In this document: piece after piece, positions 15,388 through 25,109 of the stretch
Numbering within the stretch: the first letter of the stretch is position 1
Layout of the letters: each line of letters starts with the position of its first letter
NCBI GenBank assembly: GCA_947253945.1
Contig: CAMYAY010000003.1
Span: 32,044 to 96,043 of the forward strand
Length of the DNA: 64,000 bases
Origin: an uncultured Candidatus Saccharibacteria bacterium
GTDB lineage: Bacteria > Patescibacteriota > Saccharimonadia > Saccharimonadales > Saccharimonadaceae
Reading direction: 5' to 3'
The notes under the pieces: model-generated
Told to the model about the DNA's origin: nothing
The model's database searches: none
The model's input: the letters and a program-made list of their open reading frames with translations, nothing else
Position numbers and translations under genes: made by a program

Positions 15388-17204
15388 CCCCGAGTGAGGC
15401 AAGCGGTAGCTTGCTGCAGCAAATTTTGACTAAGCGGGGCTATCGGACACCCGCCCAGCAGGCGGCTTTTTTAGACCCGAATTATGTGGCGGCGAAGCAC
15501 GACCCAGCATTACTACCGGACATGCTCAAGGCGACGGCGCGCCTTAGGCAGGCGATTGACCGCGGCGAGCAAATCACGATTTACGGCGATTATGATGTTG
15601 ACGGCGTGACGGCGACGGCGCTGCTATTAGACGCCTTGCCTCGCTTTGGTGCTAAGGTGAATAGCTACACGCCCGACCGCTTTCGCGAGGGGTACGGCTT
15701 GAACGTGGCGGCCATTGAGCACTTGCACGACGCGGGCACGCAGCTGATTATCACAGTGGACAACGGCATCGTGTCGGTGCCGGAGGTGGCGCGGGCGAAT
15801 GAGCTGGGCGTGGACGTCATCGTGACTGACCACCACAACCCGCGGGCGGAGTTGCCAGCGGCCGTGGCGGTGGTGGACCCGAAGCGGTTACAGTTCGACC
15901 ACCCCGATTGGTACGATGAACATTATTTACTGAAGCCGGCGGTGGCGGAGCGGCTGAAGGCTGCTGGGACGGCTGATGCCACTATCGCGGGCGACTTTGC
16001 AGTTAATGAAGCGGCGGCCAGTGATTACTTCGACCCGACTTATGCTGGCGTGCCGGTTTATCCATTTCTTGACCTTTGTGGCTGCGGTGTGGCGTTTAAG
16101 CTGGTGCAGCAGTTGCAGCGCGAGTTGCCGGATAAATTGCCCGACGGCCAAGAGAAGTGGTTATTGGACTTGGTGGCGTTGGCGACAGTGGCGGATATCG
16201 TGTCGCTAGTGGACGAGAACCGCGCTTATGTGCGCTGGGGAATTGAGGTCATCAAGCGCACCCGCCGGCCGGGCATCAAGGCGTTGGCTGCCGCGGCGGG
16301 CTACAAGTTAACTGAGGTGAATGCGGTTGCCATCGGCTTTACTTTGGCGCCGCGTATCAACGCGGCTGGGCGGCTGGCGCACGGACAGTTGGCGGTGGAT
16401 TTGCTTTCGACCGACGACCCGCAGCGGGCACTGGAACTAGCGAACCAGTTAAATGACTTAAACAACCAGCGGCGGGGTTTGCAACAAGAGATTTATGCGG
16501 CGGCGATTCAGCAGGTTGACCTTGAACAGCCAGTGGCGATTGTGTCGGGTGCGGGCTGGCACGAGGGCGTGATTGGCATCGCGGCGAGCAAGGTGGAGGA
16601 GAAGTTTTGTCGGCCAACTTTTGTGTTCAGCGACGGCGGTGAGTTCTTGAAGGCCTCGGGGCGGAGCTTCGGTGACTTTTCGATTGCCGACGCCATCACG
16701 GCGACGCGCGACCTCCTTGAGAAGGGCGGTGGTCACCGTGCGGCCGGTGGCGTGACGGTGCGGCGCGAGCACTTCGCGGCTTGGTGCGCGGCCATTCAAG
16801 ATTATTATCGTTCACTAAATTTGCCCGACCAAGCGCCGCTGTTCTACGCTCAGCCCGACTTGACAATTACCAGCTTAGATGGTGTGGACGTGGAGACAGT
16901 GCAGGAGCTCGGCAAGCTCGAACCTTGCGGCGCCGGCAATGCTAAACCGGTGTTTCTATTGAAGGGCTTTACCGTGATGGCGCGGCGCACGATGGGCGAT
17001 AGCGGCCAGCATGTGCGGTACACTTTGACCGACCTTGGCGGGCGGAGCATTCAGGTGGTGGCGTTCGATGCCGCCGACCGCTTTACGGTACTGCCCGGCG
17101 CGACAGTGGACGCTTTGGTACAGCTCACCGTCAGCTGCTATCACGGCTTGAACGTTGAGGGCTACCTCATGAACCTTACTACCACGCTATCAGAAAAGAA
17201 CTAA
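15384..17204 (+). CDS. recJ: Single-strand-DNA-specific exonuclease RecJ
   Basis: RecJ degrades single-stranded DNA 5' to 3' in recombination and mismatch repair. DHH-superfamily motifs are clear: GDYDVDGVTATALL (motif I), TVDNGIVS, VIVTDHHNP (DHH) and the C-terminal part with NAAGRLAHG. A DHHA1-type domain (GWHEGVIGIAASKVEEKF, GRSFGDFSIADAI, KGGGHRAAGG) and an OB domain (ARRTMGDSGQHVRYTL) follow. Length is 606 residues, normal. The start overlaps the stop of the HTH gene. Confidence 0.95.
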   Translation: MTPSEASGSLLQQILTKRGYRTPAQQAAFLDPNYVAAKHDPALLPDMLKATARLRQAIDRGEQITIYGDYDVDGVTATALLLDALPRFGAKVNSYTPDRFREGYGLNVAAIEHLHDAGTQLIITVDNGIVSVPEVARANELGVDVIVTDHHNPRAELPAAVAVVDPKRLQFDHPDWYDEHYLLKPAVAERLKAAGTADATIAGDFAVNEAAASDYFDPTYAGVPVYPFLDLCGCGVAFKLVQQLQRELPDKLPDGQEKWLLDLVALATVADIVSLVDENRAYVRWGIEVIKRTRRPGIKALAAAAGYKLTEVNAVAIGFTLAPRINAAGRLAHGQLAVDLLSTDDPQRALELANQLNDLNNQRRGLQQEIYAAAIQQVDLEQPVAIVSGAGWHEGVIGIAASKVEEKFCRPTFVFSDGGEFLKASGRSFGDFSIADAITATRDLLEKGGGHRAAGGVTVRREHFAAWCAAIQDYYRSLNLPDQAPLFYAQPDLTITSLDGVDVETVQELGKLEPCGAGNAKPVFLLKGFTVMARRTMGDSGQHVRYTLTDLGGRSIQVVAFDAADRFTVLPGATVDALVQLTVSCYHGLNVEGYLMNLTTTLSEKN

Positions 17205-17207
17205 AAT

Positions 17208-17237
17208 TTGGCGAAATCATTGCGCTTGTGCTATAAT
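17208..17237 (+). promoter_or_regulatory. Promoter of the 17283 surface-protein gene
   Basis: TTGGCG (17208-17213), 18-bp spacer, extended -10 TGTGCTATAAT (core 17232-17237), then the conserved GCAGGTATCTA transcript start. Confidence 0.75.
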
Positions 17238-17282
17238 GCAGGTATCTAGGAGAATGGTGTAAAAATGGAGGACAAAAACAAT

Positions 17283-19444
17283 ATGAATATACTAAGACTA
17301 AACAGCTGCGGGGGGGGGGTAGATTTTTAAGATATTTTCCCCACATTGTCAAGCGTGAGGGTAAAATAGCCACTCCGGCGCCTCTGGCGCCAACAGCCAG
17401 CCATAATTTTGCGCCGGCAGCCGATAGCCAAGCCAATTATAAGAATTTATTAGCGGGCGGTCTCGCCCGCGGGGTGGCACTCGGTCTGTTTGTTTTAGCT
17501 TTTGCGCCATTAATCTTAGTTACGCCAGCCCACGCCACCGATGATAACACTGTCAGCATCGCGGTTGACCAGAACGCTACACTAAAGCCAGCTGGCACGC
17601 TCTATAAAGCCACCACGAACGTTACCGTTAAGACCGGCAAACCCTACGGCTTCAATCTCACCATGCAAGCCGATACGGCTGACCTTGTAAACAGTAAGGA
17701 CCCAACCCATAAAATCTCCGCCACTCCAAGCACCACCCCGGTTGCCTTAAACGCTAACCAGTGGGGTTATGCTCTTAATAAGTCTGCCTCTACTTTCAGC
17801 GCCGTCCCAGCTGGCACCCAAGCCACGCCAGCCGTCATTGTTGATACATCAGTTAAAGGCAAGCAAGCTGGTTGTAATTGTAAAGACCATTGCGATACCA
17901 CTGTTACTTTTGCAGCCAACGTCGACCCAGCTAAATTAGCCAGCGGTAGCTATAGCACCACCATTATCTACACGGCTACTGCCAAACCAGCTCCAAAACC
18001 ACCGGTAGTTGAGCCAACGGTTTGTAAGTCCGGCGACCCAAAGAACGATTGCCAAGTTGACCTCGACCCAAACATGATCCCAGTCAAATATACTGGCAGT
18101 ATCTATAACGCAGAGTGGACCAGTGTAGCCGATCCAGAAGATAGTTCCAACCAAGGAAATTGGTATGACTACGATAACAAGCAATGGGCTAATGCTATCA
18201 CTGTAAAGCCATGGGCTCTCAGTAAATATCAGGGTCAGACCAGGGTAGTAGACCAATCAGATATTCTTGGCTTTTGGGTCTACATACCACGTTATGCTTA
18301 TGAAGTCATGCGCCGTGATGCTACAGACAAGCCGGTGCCAGCGCAGAATTTCCTAATTCATTTTGAAAAGAAGACCGACCCGAAGCGCTATCCAGCCGAA
18401 TCAAAATGTGCTGGCCGTAATATGGATTACCGTACCACCTGTAGACTCAATCGCGATTATATCAAGGGCCAGCCAAGCACCCAGGGCACCTGGGCCACCC
18501 ACCCAGCCTTTACCTTCGGCGCTAAAGAACTCAATGGCATCTGGTTTGCTAAGTTTGAGACGACGGGTAGTATTGACCATCCAACTATTTTGCCTAATCA
18601 ATCCCATATAGGGTATGAGCCTATCGGAACATATTACACGGTAGCTAAATCTCTTGGGGTTAACGACCCACAAAATATTGGTGGCAACAGTATATCCACT
18701 ACCCAAAATAGCCACAATCTTGCTAAGTTTAGCTCTCACATGGTAAATAATAGCGACTGGGGTGCAGCTACTTACTTATCTGCTAGTAAGTATGGTTCTG
18801 GCTATAATAAGGTTCAAATGAATACTAATGGACAGGGGCATAGTACTGGCTACAATGATATGTCGTCATATGGTATTACTGGATGTGGTCCGCGTTCTAG
18901 TGGCGATGCTAGTAGCTATGGAGGTAATAGCAGCTATCAGTATAGGCCAAACTATACCGACGAAGTTGGTGGTGTGCTAGGCACCCAAAGTGCTTGCTAT
19001 TCTGGTGATATACAGCGTGCTTACAATGGCACCCTTGGCCAACTCGCTAGTACCGCCAACAACCCAACAGGTATTTATGATATGTCTGGTGGGGCTTCGG
19101 AATATACTGCATCTAGTTATACTAGTGATCTAAATAATTCTAGTACTATTAATTTCAGACAATCGCCTGCTCGTCCACCGTATGCTAACATATATAATTT
19201 CGATACCCTAAATAGATGTACTTTTTCTACCTGTGGTGGTCAAGCTCTACACGAAACAAATAGTGATAGCACCGTAGCTCGATGGAATGGTGGCTGGGTA
19301 AAATTTGTGGGGCATTCTGCTCCGTGGTTTGAACGTGGTGGCTACTATGGTGACTCGCATATAGGACTGTTTCGTGTTAGTATTTCGAATGGTGGTCCCA
19401 TTGGTATGGTCGCGTTCCGCGTCGCGCTCGCGCCTACGGTGTAA
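17283..19444 (+). CDS. Large exported FGE/C-type-lectin-like surface protein, phase-OFF
   Basis: The ATG at 17283 has the Shine-Dalgarno TGGAGG. After ten G (17310-17319) the frame ends at TAA (17328). With 8 or 11 G it is open to 19444, giving ~719 residues. The predicted product has the leader VGGG-like region, RFLRYFPHIVK, a signal core ending VTPAHAT, the beta-rich domain (PYGFNLTMQA, NQWGYAL, YSTTIIYTATAK), then a long C-terminal domain. That domain resembles the FGE-sulfatase/C-type lectin fold: FWVYIPRYAYEVMRRD, NGIWFAKFETTG, NPTGIYDMSGGASEY, WFERGGYY and AFRVALAP. Internal GTG 17474 could give a short form but lacks a ribosome site. Confidence 0.87.
17310..17319 (+). repeat. Poly-G tract (10 G), OFF state
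   Basis: Ten G after codon 9. The flanking sequence is almost identical to that at 4913. Eight or eleven G would open the frame. Confidence 0.95.
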
Positions 19445-19454
19445 CACTTAATGT

Positions 19455-19491
19455 AACGGTGGTGGCGTACCGAACGTAAAGCCGCCGTTTT
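19455..19491 (+). terminator. Probable terminator of the 17283 gene
   Basis: Imperfect inverted repeat AACGGTGGTGGC / GCCGCCGTT followed by TTT. Confidence 0.5.
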
Positions 19492-19535
19492 GACTGAACT
19501 AATACAAGCGGGTTTACTCGCCATTGTGCCTGTGC

Positions 19536-19541
19536 TATAAT
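19536..19541 (+). promoter_or_regulatory. -10 box of the 19574 gene
   Basis: Extended -10 TGTGCTATAAT followed by AGGAGTATCTA, the same promoter class as the other surface-protein genes. No clear -35. Confidence 0.6.
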
Positions 19542-19573
19542 AGGAGTATCTAAGCCATAGGAGGTGGCCAATA

Positions 19574-21700
19574 ATGGTAGAGGTAAGGTCTAAATTGCGG
19601 CGGATTTATTTGGTGAGTGGCATGGCATTGATTGTGCTCGCCACCCTTCTGGTGTTGCATCCGGCGCCGGTGCAGGCGCGGCTGGCCAGCCAGAGCGCGA
19701 CGCCGACTAATGACGGCATAGAAGTTACGTCTGTTGACGAACTGAAGCTGCAGCGGGGTGAGCACCGCTTTTACAAGGCTACCAATCACATTTTTGTCAA
19801 GACAGGCTGGAAGTACGGCTTCAGTGTGACCATGTTGGCGTTGACGCCGGATTTATTGCACAATCCGAACCCTATTTCTGACTGTGGTAGCGTTGTGATC
19901 GCAGCCCCTAAGAGCTATGAGCCGGTGGATTTGCAGCCGGGGCAGTGGGGCTTTAGCCTCGACCAAAATGCTACCAAGTTCAGGCATATTCCGAGTATGT
20001 GGCAGGCTCGGCCGCACGACGACCCGCTACTGATAGCCGAAACGTCTCCAAACAAGACCGGCAAGTGTGCCAGCGCCCATGAGTGTGATGTGCCGGTGAC
20101 CTTTGCGGCTAATTTAGACTCCAATGACATCGCTGCTGGCAAATACGAGACTAATGTTTATTACACGGTGACCGCTAAGCCGCGCCCGCCGCATGTGATT
20201 GAGGAGCCGAACATGAGCACTAATTTTTGCCAGTCCGGCAACGCAGCGAACAGCTGTAAGGTTGATATCGACGCCAACATGATTCCAGTGCGCTACGACA
20301 CCGAATATGCCAAGTGGGTGAGTGTAGCCAAGACCGAAGACGCCGCGCATCAGGGTAGTTGGTATGATTATAATAAGAAGCAGTGGGCGAACGCCGTGAC
20401 GGTGAAGAAATCGGCATTAAGTAAGTACCAAGGCCAAGCTAAACCTGTCGACCCAGCTGATATTCTCGGTTACTGGGTGTATGTGCCGCGCTATGCTTAT
20501 GAGGTGATGCGGCGTGACTTTAGCAACCACCTTCCAGTGAAGCCGCAGAATTTTGCCATTCACTTTGAAAAAGCGACTGACCCAAAGCGCACTCCGGCGC
20601 CATGCGAGCGTAGTTCGTACTTCATGCCGGATTACCGGAAGGATTGTAAACTCGACCGCAGCTACATTGCTGGCAAGCCGAGCAAGAACGGCACTTGGGC
20701 GACTCATCCAGCGTTTAGTTTTGGCAAGAAGGAGCTGAACGGCATTTGGTTTGCGAAGTTTGAGACCACTGGTACGAAGACTCAGCCAACGGTGCTGCCG
20801 AACCAGCGTCGTATGACTGGCGCTGACCTTGGTGGCGACGCTGCGGGCTTGTTCTATACGCTGGCTAAGACTGTGGGCACTGTTGACCTTGGTAACGTTG
20901 GCGGTACGCGCATCAAGGACGCGCCAAGTAACGCGCACGACCTCGCCAAGTTTAGCTCACGCATGATAAACAATAAGGACTGGGGCGCCTTAGCTTACCT
21001 CAGCGCCAGCGAGTTCGGCACGGGCTACAACGGCTTACAGTCAAACAACCAGACCGACGACCAAATGGACGCCGACCAGAATTTCAGCAAGGGTGTAACG
21101 GGCTGTGGCGCCGGCACCGGCGAAGACTACTCCGACACTGGCAAGTTGGGCACGGAGCAGGCTTGTAACGCAAACCACCCAGAGTACGCCTATAATGGCA
21201 CCGTCGGACAGCACGCCAGCACCACTGGTAACGTGACAGGCGTGTACGACATGGCGGGCTATGGTGGCTACGTGGCGGCGAAGTATGTTGTTGATCCAAA
21301 TACGCTAGTGCCGAGCTCCATACCAGAGTTTGCACGACCGAAGTATACGTGGTATCACAAGAGCGACCCGACTGGCATTGGCGCGCCGCTCAACTCGCCG
21401 TACCTCAATGCTTATAACTTCTCGTCGTTTGACAAGTGTACTTATGAGCTTTGTGGTGGGCAGGCTAGCTATGAAGTTCACAACATCTACGTCCCGTCCG
21501 GTCCAAATCAGTGGCTGGGTCAAAAGTATGACGATTACAAGATGGAGGTTGAGGATACTTGGGTTTACCGTGGCGGCAGTAGCGACCTTGAAGGCGACAT
21601 TGCGACAGGTGACCGCGGTATTTACACCTTCCATCTTGCGAACGGTGGTTCAACTGGCCAAGACGGCTTACATATTGTCCTCGGCGCATTTAAGCAGTAA
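19574..21700 (+). CDS. Large exported FGE/C-type-lectin-like surface protein, no poly-G
   Basis: 708 residues. It starts at ATG 19574 after the Shine-Dalgarno AGGAGG. A short conventional signal peptide (KLRRIYLVSGMALIVLATLL, cleavage near VQARL) replaces the long poly-G leader of its relatives. The N-terminal beta-rich domain has KYGFSVTMLA, GQWGFSL and YETNVYYTVTAK. The C-terminal FGE/C-type-lectin-like domain has YWVYVPRYAYEVMRRD, NGIWFAKFETTG, VTGVYDMAGYGGY and YRGGSS, with several Cys that probably pair. Codon use is more GC-rich than in its neighbours. It is probably expressed constitutively. The ligand is unknown. Confidence 0.85.
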   Translation: MVEVRSKLRRIYLVSGMALIVLATLLVLHPAPVQARLASQSATPTNDGIEVTSVDELKLQRGEHRFYKATNHIFVKTGWKYGFSVTMLALTPDLLHNPNPISDCGSVVIAAPKSYEPVDLQPGQWGFSLDQNATKFRHIPSMWQARPHDDPLLIAETSPNKTGKCASAHECDVPVTFAANLDSNDIAAGKYETNVYYTVTAKPRPPHVIEEPNMSTNFCQSGNAANSCKVDIDANMIPVRYDTEYAKWVSVAKTEDAAHQGSWYDYNKKQWANAVTVKKSALSKYQGQAKPVDPADILGYWVYVPRYAYEVMRRDFSNHLPVKPQNFAIHFEKATDPKRTPAPCERSSYFMPDYRKDCKLDRSYIAGKPSKNGTWATHPAFSFGKKELNGIWFAKFETTGTKTQPTVLPNQRRMTGADLGGDAAGLFYTLAKTVGTVDLGNVGGTRIKDAPSNAHDLAKFSSRMINNKDWGALAYLSASEFGTGYNGLQSNNQTDDQMDADQNFSKGVTGCGAGTGEDYSDTGKLGTEQACNANHPEYAYNGTVGQHASTTGNVTGVYDMAGYGGYVAAKYVVDPNTLVPSSIPEFARPKYTWYHKSDPTGIGAPLNSPYLNAYNFSSFDKCTYELCGGQASYEVHNIYVPSGPNQWLGQKYDDYKMEVEDTWVYRGGSSDLEGDIATGDRGIYTFHLANGGSTGQDGLHIVLGAFKQ

Positions 21701-21770
21701 GCCCAAGCCTCGGCTGCGCCCGCAACAAAATGTTTGCGTTATAGGATAAAGTTTGTTATAATGTAGCTAT

Positions 21771-21995
21771 ATGATTACAGTGAAGAGAAAAGATGCCCGT
21801 GAGGCTAATGAGAATTTGCTACGCCGCTTCAACCGCCGCGTGTTGCAATCAGGGGTGATTGCAAACGCCAAGGCTGCCCAGCGTTTTAGCAAGCCAATTA
21901 GCAAGCGCGAGCGCCGCGAGGGTGCTATCATCCGCGAACAGCGCAAGGCAGAAAAGACTTTGCAGATTCGTCTTGGTCTTGCCAAGGCTCGCTAG
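21771..21995 (+). CDS. rpsU: 30S ribosomal protein bS21
   Basis: 74 residues, very basic. VKRKDAREANENLLRRFNRRV matches the bS21 N-terminal helix; bS21 sits near the anti-Shine-Dalgarno on the 30S platform. TATAAT (21757-21762) ends 8 nt before the ATG, so the mRNA is nearly leaderless. A terminator follows. It is a single-gene unit. Confidence 0.9.
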   Translation: MITVKRKDAREANENLLRRFNRRVLQSGVIANAKAAQRFSKPISKRERREGAIIREQRKAEKTLQIRLGLAKAR

Positions 21996-22032
21996 TCCAG
22001 CTTGTCGGCAATTAGTCTAAGAACTTAGCAAA

Positions 22033-22065
22033 AGCACCACCTAATAGAGGTGGCGCTTTATTTTG
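22033..22065 (+). terminator. Terminator of rpsU
   Basis: AGCxCCACCT / AGGTGGxGCT stem followed by TTATTTTG. Confidence 0.8.
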
Positions 22066-22130
22066 CTATTGACTATTTCGCGCGATTATGCTATTTATAT
22101 AGATAGTATATAGCTTAGAGAAAGGTGAAG

Positions 22131-24008
22131 ATGGAGCGATTTAATCATGTCACTCCGGCTGCGCAGCCGGAGTCGGACGATACTCAAGAATTCCCAATTC
22201 AGTACAAGGGTTGGGCCAACCGTGGTGATAATACAGACCACCACCAAGAGAAGAGAGCTTCTTTAGATGACACTATTGTTACCCCAGTAGTATCGGCGCC
22301 GTTGTCGGACGATACGATTGCCATGCTGCCAGTTAATGCCGCACCGCGTCCCGTAAAGTTAAGTTGGCCAAGTGAACCTACGCCAACCGAAGCGACGAGT
22401 GAAGCCAAGGCTGCTAATCCAGATAGTTTATTTAGTAAGCACAACAAAATTATTGCTGGCGTAGCAGGCGCGGCGATATTGTTGGGTGTTGTAGTGGCGG
22501 GTGTTATGTCGCGCAAAAATGAGCGCGCAGATAAGCCAAGCGCCTCTGTTAGCGCACCGGCCAAGCCGCAGAAGCCGGCTAAGCCTGATGTTAAGTCGGA
22601 GGCAAAGCAACAGCCTAGCCCTGAAGCAGTTGACGCCGGCGGCCCAGCCGATTACTCCGCCTTGCCGCTCAACCAGATTTACGACCAAAATTGGTACAAG
22701 GTAGGCAGTGAGTTGGTTGGGGATCCGGGGCATACTGCTGCTGCTGGTAAGCAAAATGATGTTGGAATGGACGCAAGTGCTCCAGTCAATGACCACGATG
22801 GCTTTTATAATTTCTACAACGCTCGCTATCAAATCGATTCAGCCGCCGAGAAGGGTCAGATTGGCAAGGTGATCCGCAGCGAAATTGCTAATAGTGTAGC
22901 CGACGATACCGCCATGGCTACGTATTACGACATAAAGAGTGACAGAAGTGGTAATAGTGATAACTCTAAGGAACCTAAATTAACTGATGCGCAGCGTAAT
23001 TATTTTGAGCGGCTGAAGTCTGTTGTTGGCGGCGACTTTAAGACGTACACGCGCAATACTATGTATGCTGACCGTGTTACTTATCTTTTGCACAGTGGCC
23101 ATTCTTTCAATACCACATATAACGAACGTCACCCAGGTTCTGTGGGATATGCTGATATGTATCAAAGCAATGCAGAAGAGCTTAACGTGCCATACGTAGA
23201 CGAAAACGGCAACAACATCGGACTTGACAAGTCTGCCCACTACGATAGCCTAATGAGCGTGATGCGGTGGATGCTATACGACCAAGGGTTTTACAATGTC
23301 GCCGTCAGCCCGGCTGGTGTTTGGGGTACTTGTCGCCTAGATAACCGTGGTTATATGGAAGCCGTGCAAATTGTTTTGCCATCGCAGGACAATCCGGACA
23401 AGTTCGATGTGTTTGTTGGTGTGTTGGACGACATCTATTACAATCGAGTATTGACAAGTGACGTAAATTATACTGTGGCGGACTATAGCGGTACGAACGA
23501 TTATGCACTTTATGCCTCAGTGCTCCGCCAAAGCAACAAGAGTACCGGAATTTTGCCATTCCGTGCTATTTTACATGATGTTGACCGGCCGTTGCGTGCC
23601 AAGGATAATGAGCTGTCACGTGTGATGCGTAAGTTTGGTGTTGATGACAGAAAAATGGCTTCAATCGTCGGTAGTAGCTTTGCCACGTTGGTAGGTAGCA
23701 ATATGTTCGTTGACAATGAAATTAAGGGTGTGGGCTATGGTGGATTTATCCATCGTGGCGATGTGGAAGCATTGCCGCATTACGAACAATATGTGGGAAG
23801 TGGAAGTTTGCCGGTTTATCTTAACGGTCTTAATGCTCACAGAGATGAAAACGGTGACGACGTGGAACGCTATCGGGCATTTATGTTAAAGGCGGCGCCG
23901 ACGAGCCGTCAGTGGTATGGTGAGCCTAATAAAGGTATTGATTACAATAAGGGGATGCTTAATTACGACGAGTTTGTAAAGCTTGATCGTGCAGCGTTTG
24001 GTAATTAA
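22131..24008 (+). CDS. Membrane-anchored ectoprotein of unknown function
   Basis: 625 residues from the ATG at 22131, chosen over the GTG at 22125 because AGAAAGG is then at good spacing. Residues 1 to ~105 are cytoplasmic, acidic and Thr/Pro-rich. One transmembrane helix follows (IIAGVAGAAILLGVVVAGVM). About 50 Lys/Pro/Ser-rich residues form a linker. The rest is a large folded ectodomain rich in Tyr, Asp and Asn (DQNWYKVGSELVG, MRWMLYDQGFYNVAVSPAGVW, YDEFVKLDRAAFGN at the end). I recognise no family. It has its own promoter (TTGACT 22069, 17-bp spacer, TATTTA 22092) and a terminator. Confidence 0.8.
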   Translation: MERFNHVTPAAQPESDDTQEFPIQYKGWANRGDNTDHHQEKRASLDDTIVTPVVSAPLSDDTIAMLPVNAAPRPVKLSWPSEPTPTEATSEAKAANPDSLFSKHNKIIAGVAGAAILLGVVVAGVMSRKNERADKPSASVSAPAKPQKPAKPDVKSEAKQQPSPEAVDAGGPADYSALPLNQIYDQNWYKVGSELVGDPGHTAAAGKQNDVGMDASAPVNDHDGFYNFYNARYQIDSAAEKGQIGKVIRSEIANSVADDTAMATYYDIKSDRSGNSDNSKEPKLTDAQRNYFERLKSVVGGDFKTYTRNTMYADRVTYLLHSGHSFNTTYNERHPGSVGYADMYQSNAEELNVPYVDENGNNIGLDKSAHYDSLMSVMRWMLYDQGFYNVAVSPAGVWGTCRLDNRGYMEAVQIVLPSQDNPDKFDVFVGVLDDIYYNRVLTSDVNYTVADYSGTNDYALYASVLRQSNKSTGILPFRAILHDVDRPLRAKDNELSRVMRKFGVDDRKMASIVGSSFATLVGSNMFVDNEIKGVGYGGFIHRGDVEALPHYEQYVGSGSLPVYLNGLNAHRDENGDDVERYRAFMLKAAPTSRQWYGEPNKGIDYNKGMLNYDEFVKLDRAAFGN

Positions 24009-24016
24009 TTTATGAG

Positions 24017-24040
24017 TCACCGCCACGAGGCGGTGATTTT
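24017..24040 (+). terminator. Terminator of the 22131-24008 gene
   Basis: TCACCGCC-ACGA-GGCGGTGA followed by TTTT. Confidence 0.9.
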
Positions 24041-24081
24041 ACTGCCCGCCCGTGGCTGGGCTGGTGTGCTACAATATTACT

Positions 24082-24531
24082 ATGAGTTTACAAGAACAAA
24101 TTAAGGCGGATTTTAAGGCAGCAATGCTGGCGCATGATGAAGTGAAAAAGCTCACCATCAGTGGTTTGAAGTCGGCCATGCAGTATAAAAAGGTGGCGTT
24201 GGGGAACCAAGCTGACCTCACGGAAGACCAGATGCTTGACGTCGTGGCGGCGCAAGTGAAGCAGCGCGACGACTCGATTGCTATTTATCAGCAGGCGGGT
24301 GACACGGAGCGCGCCGCGGCCGAGCAGGCGCAGCGCGACATTTTGGCGGCGTATTTGCCGAAGCCACTTTCGGCGGACGAGCTGAGCGCCGTGGCGCATG
24401 AGGTGATTACGGCGAACAACTTCACGATGAAGGATATGGGCAAGGCCATTGCCGCCGTCAAGGCGAAGGTTGGCCACGCCGCCACCGGTGGCGACATTGC
24501 TGCGGCGGTTAAGCGGAGCTTCAACCAATGA
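24082..24531 (+). CDS. GatB/YqeY domain protein
   Basis: 149 residues. It matches the stand-alone YqeY family, related to the tail domain of GatB: SLQEQIKADFKAAMLAHDEVKKLTIS, then QRDDSIAIYQQAGDTERAAAEQAQRDIL, and AYLPKPLSADEL. The family is linked to tRNA-dependent amidation by similarity, but its own role is not established. TACAAT (24070-24075) ends 6 nt before the ATG, so the mRNA is probably leaderless. It overlaps adk (ATGA), and yqeY-adk-map form one operon. Confidence 0.88.
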   Translation: MSLQEQIKADFKAAMLAHDEVKKLTISGLKSAMQYKKVALGNQADLTEDQMLDVVAAQVKQRDDSIAIYQQAGDTERAAAEQAQRDILAAYLPKPLSADELSAVAHEVITANNFTMKDMGKAIAAVKAKVGHAATGGDIAAAVKRSFNQ

Positions 24532-25109
24532 TTATGTTTGTGGGCCCAGCTGGGGCAGGCAAGTCGGTGCAAGGTCAGCTTTTGGCGGTGTGCCATCAGC
24601 TGACTTGGTTGAGTGCTGGCAAGCTGTTACGTGAGACCAACGACCCGCAGGTGTATGAGGTGATGGCGCGCGGTGAGCTCGTTTCGCCCGCACTTGTTAA
24701 TCGGGTAATTTTCCATCATTTGGACGACCAGCCAGAGCTGGACAATATCATTATCGACGGCTACCCACGCAGCCTTGACCAGGCGCAGGCGCTTTCGGAG
24801 TACAGCCAGCAGCGTATGGGGCGTGAGTGTATCGACTTCGTGGTGGTGTTTGACGTCACGGCCGACGAAATTTTCCAGCGGCTGAGCTTGCGTGGGCGAC
24901 TTGACGACACGCGTGAAGTAATTGAACATCGTTTGGAGAGCTACAAAGCCGACACTCTACCTCTGGTGAACTACTACACCGAGCGTGGCGCCAAGGTGGT
25001 GCACGTCAACGGTATCGGTTCGCGCGGCGAAGTGCTCGACCGCATCGAAAGCGCATACAACGACTACCGTGCAACGCGGCCAGCGGAGGCGGCGGATGCG
25101 AATCATTAA
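24528..25109 (+). CDS. adk: Adenylate kinase
   Basis: Converts AMP + ATP to two ADP. The P-loop is GPAGAGKS and the AMP site region SAGKLLR. DGYPRS precedes the LID, which is the short type (LRGRLDDTREVIEHRL) without zinc-binding Cys. 193 residues, slightly short. It overlaps yqeY by 4 nt upstream and map by 14 nt downstream, so translation is coupled. The P-loop has a second Ala (GPAGAGKS) where bacterial Adk usually has GPPGAGKG. Confidence 0.92.
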   Translation: MIMFVGPAGAGKSVQGQLLAVCHQLTWLSAGKLLRETNDPQVYEVMARGELVSPALVNRVIFHHLDDQPELDNIIIDGYPRSLDQAQALSEYSQQRMGRECIDFVVVFDVTADEIFQRLSLRGRLDDTREVIEHRLESYKADTLPLVNYYTERGAKVVHVNGIGSRGEVLDRIESAYNDYRATRPAEAADANH

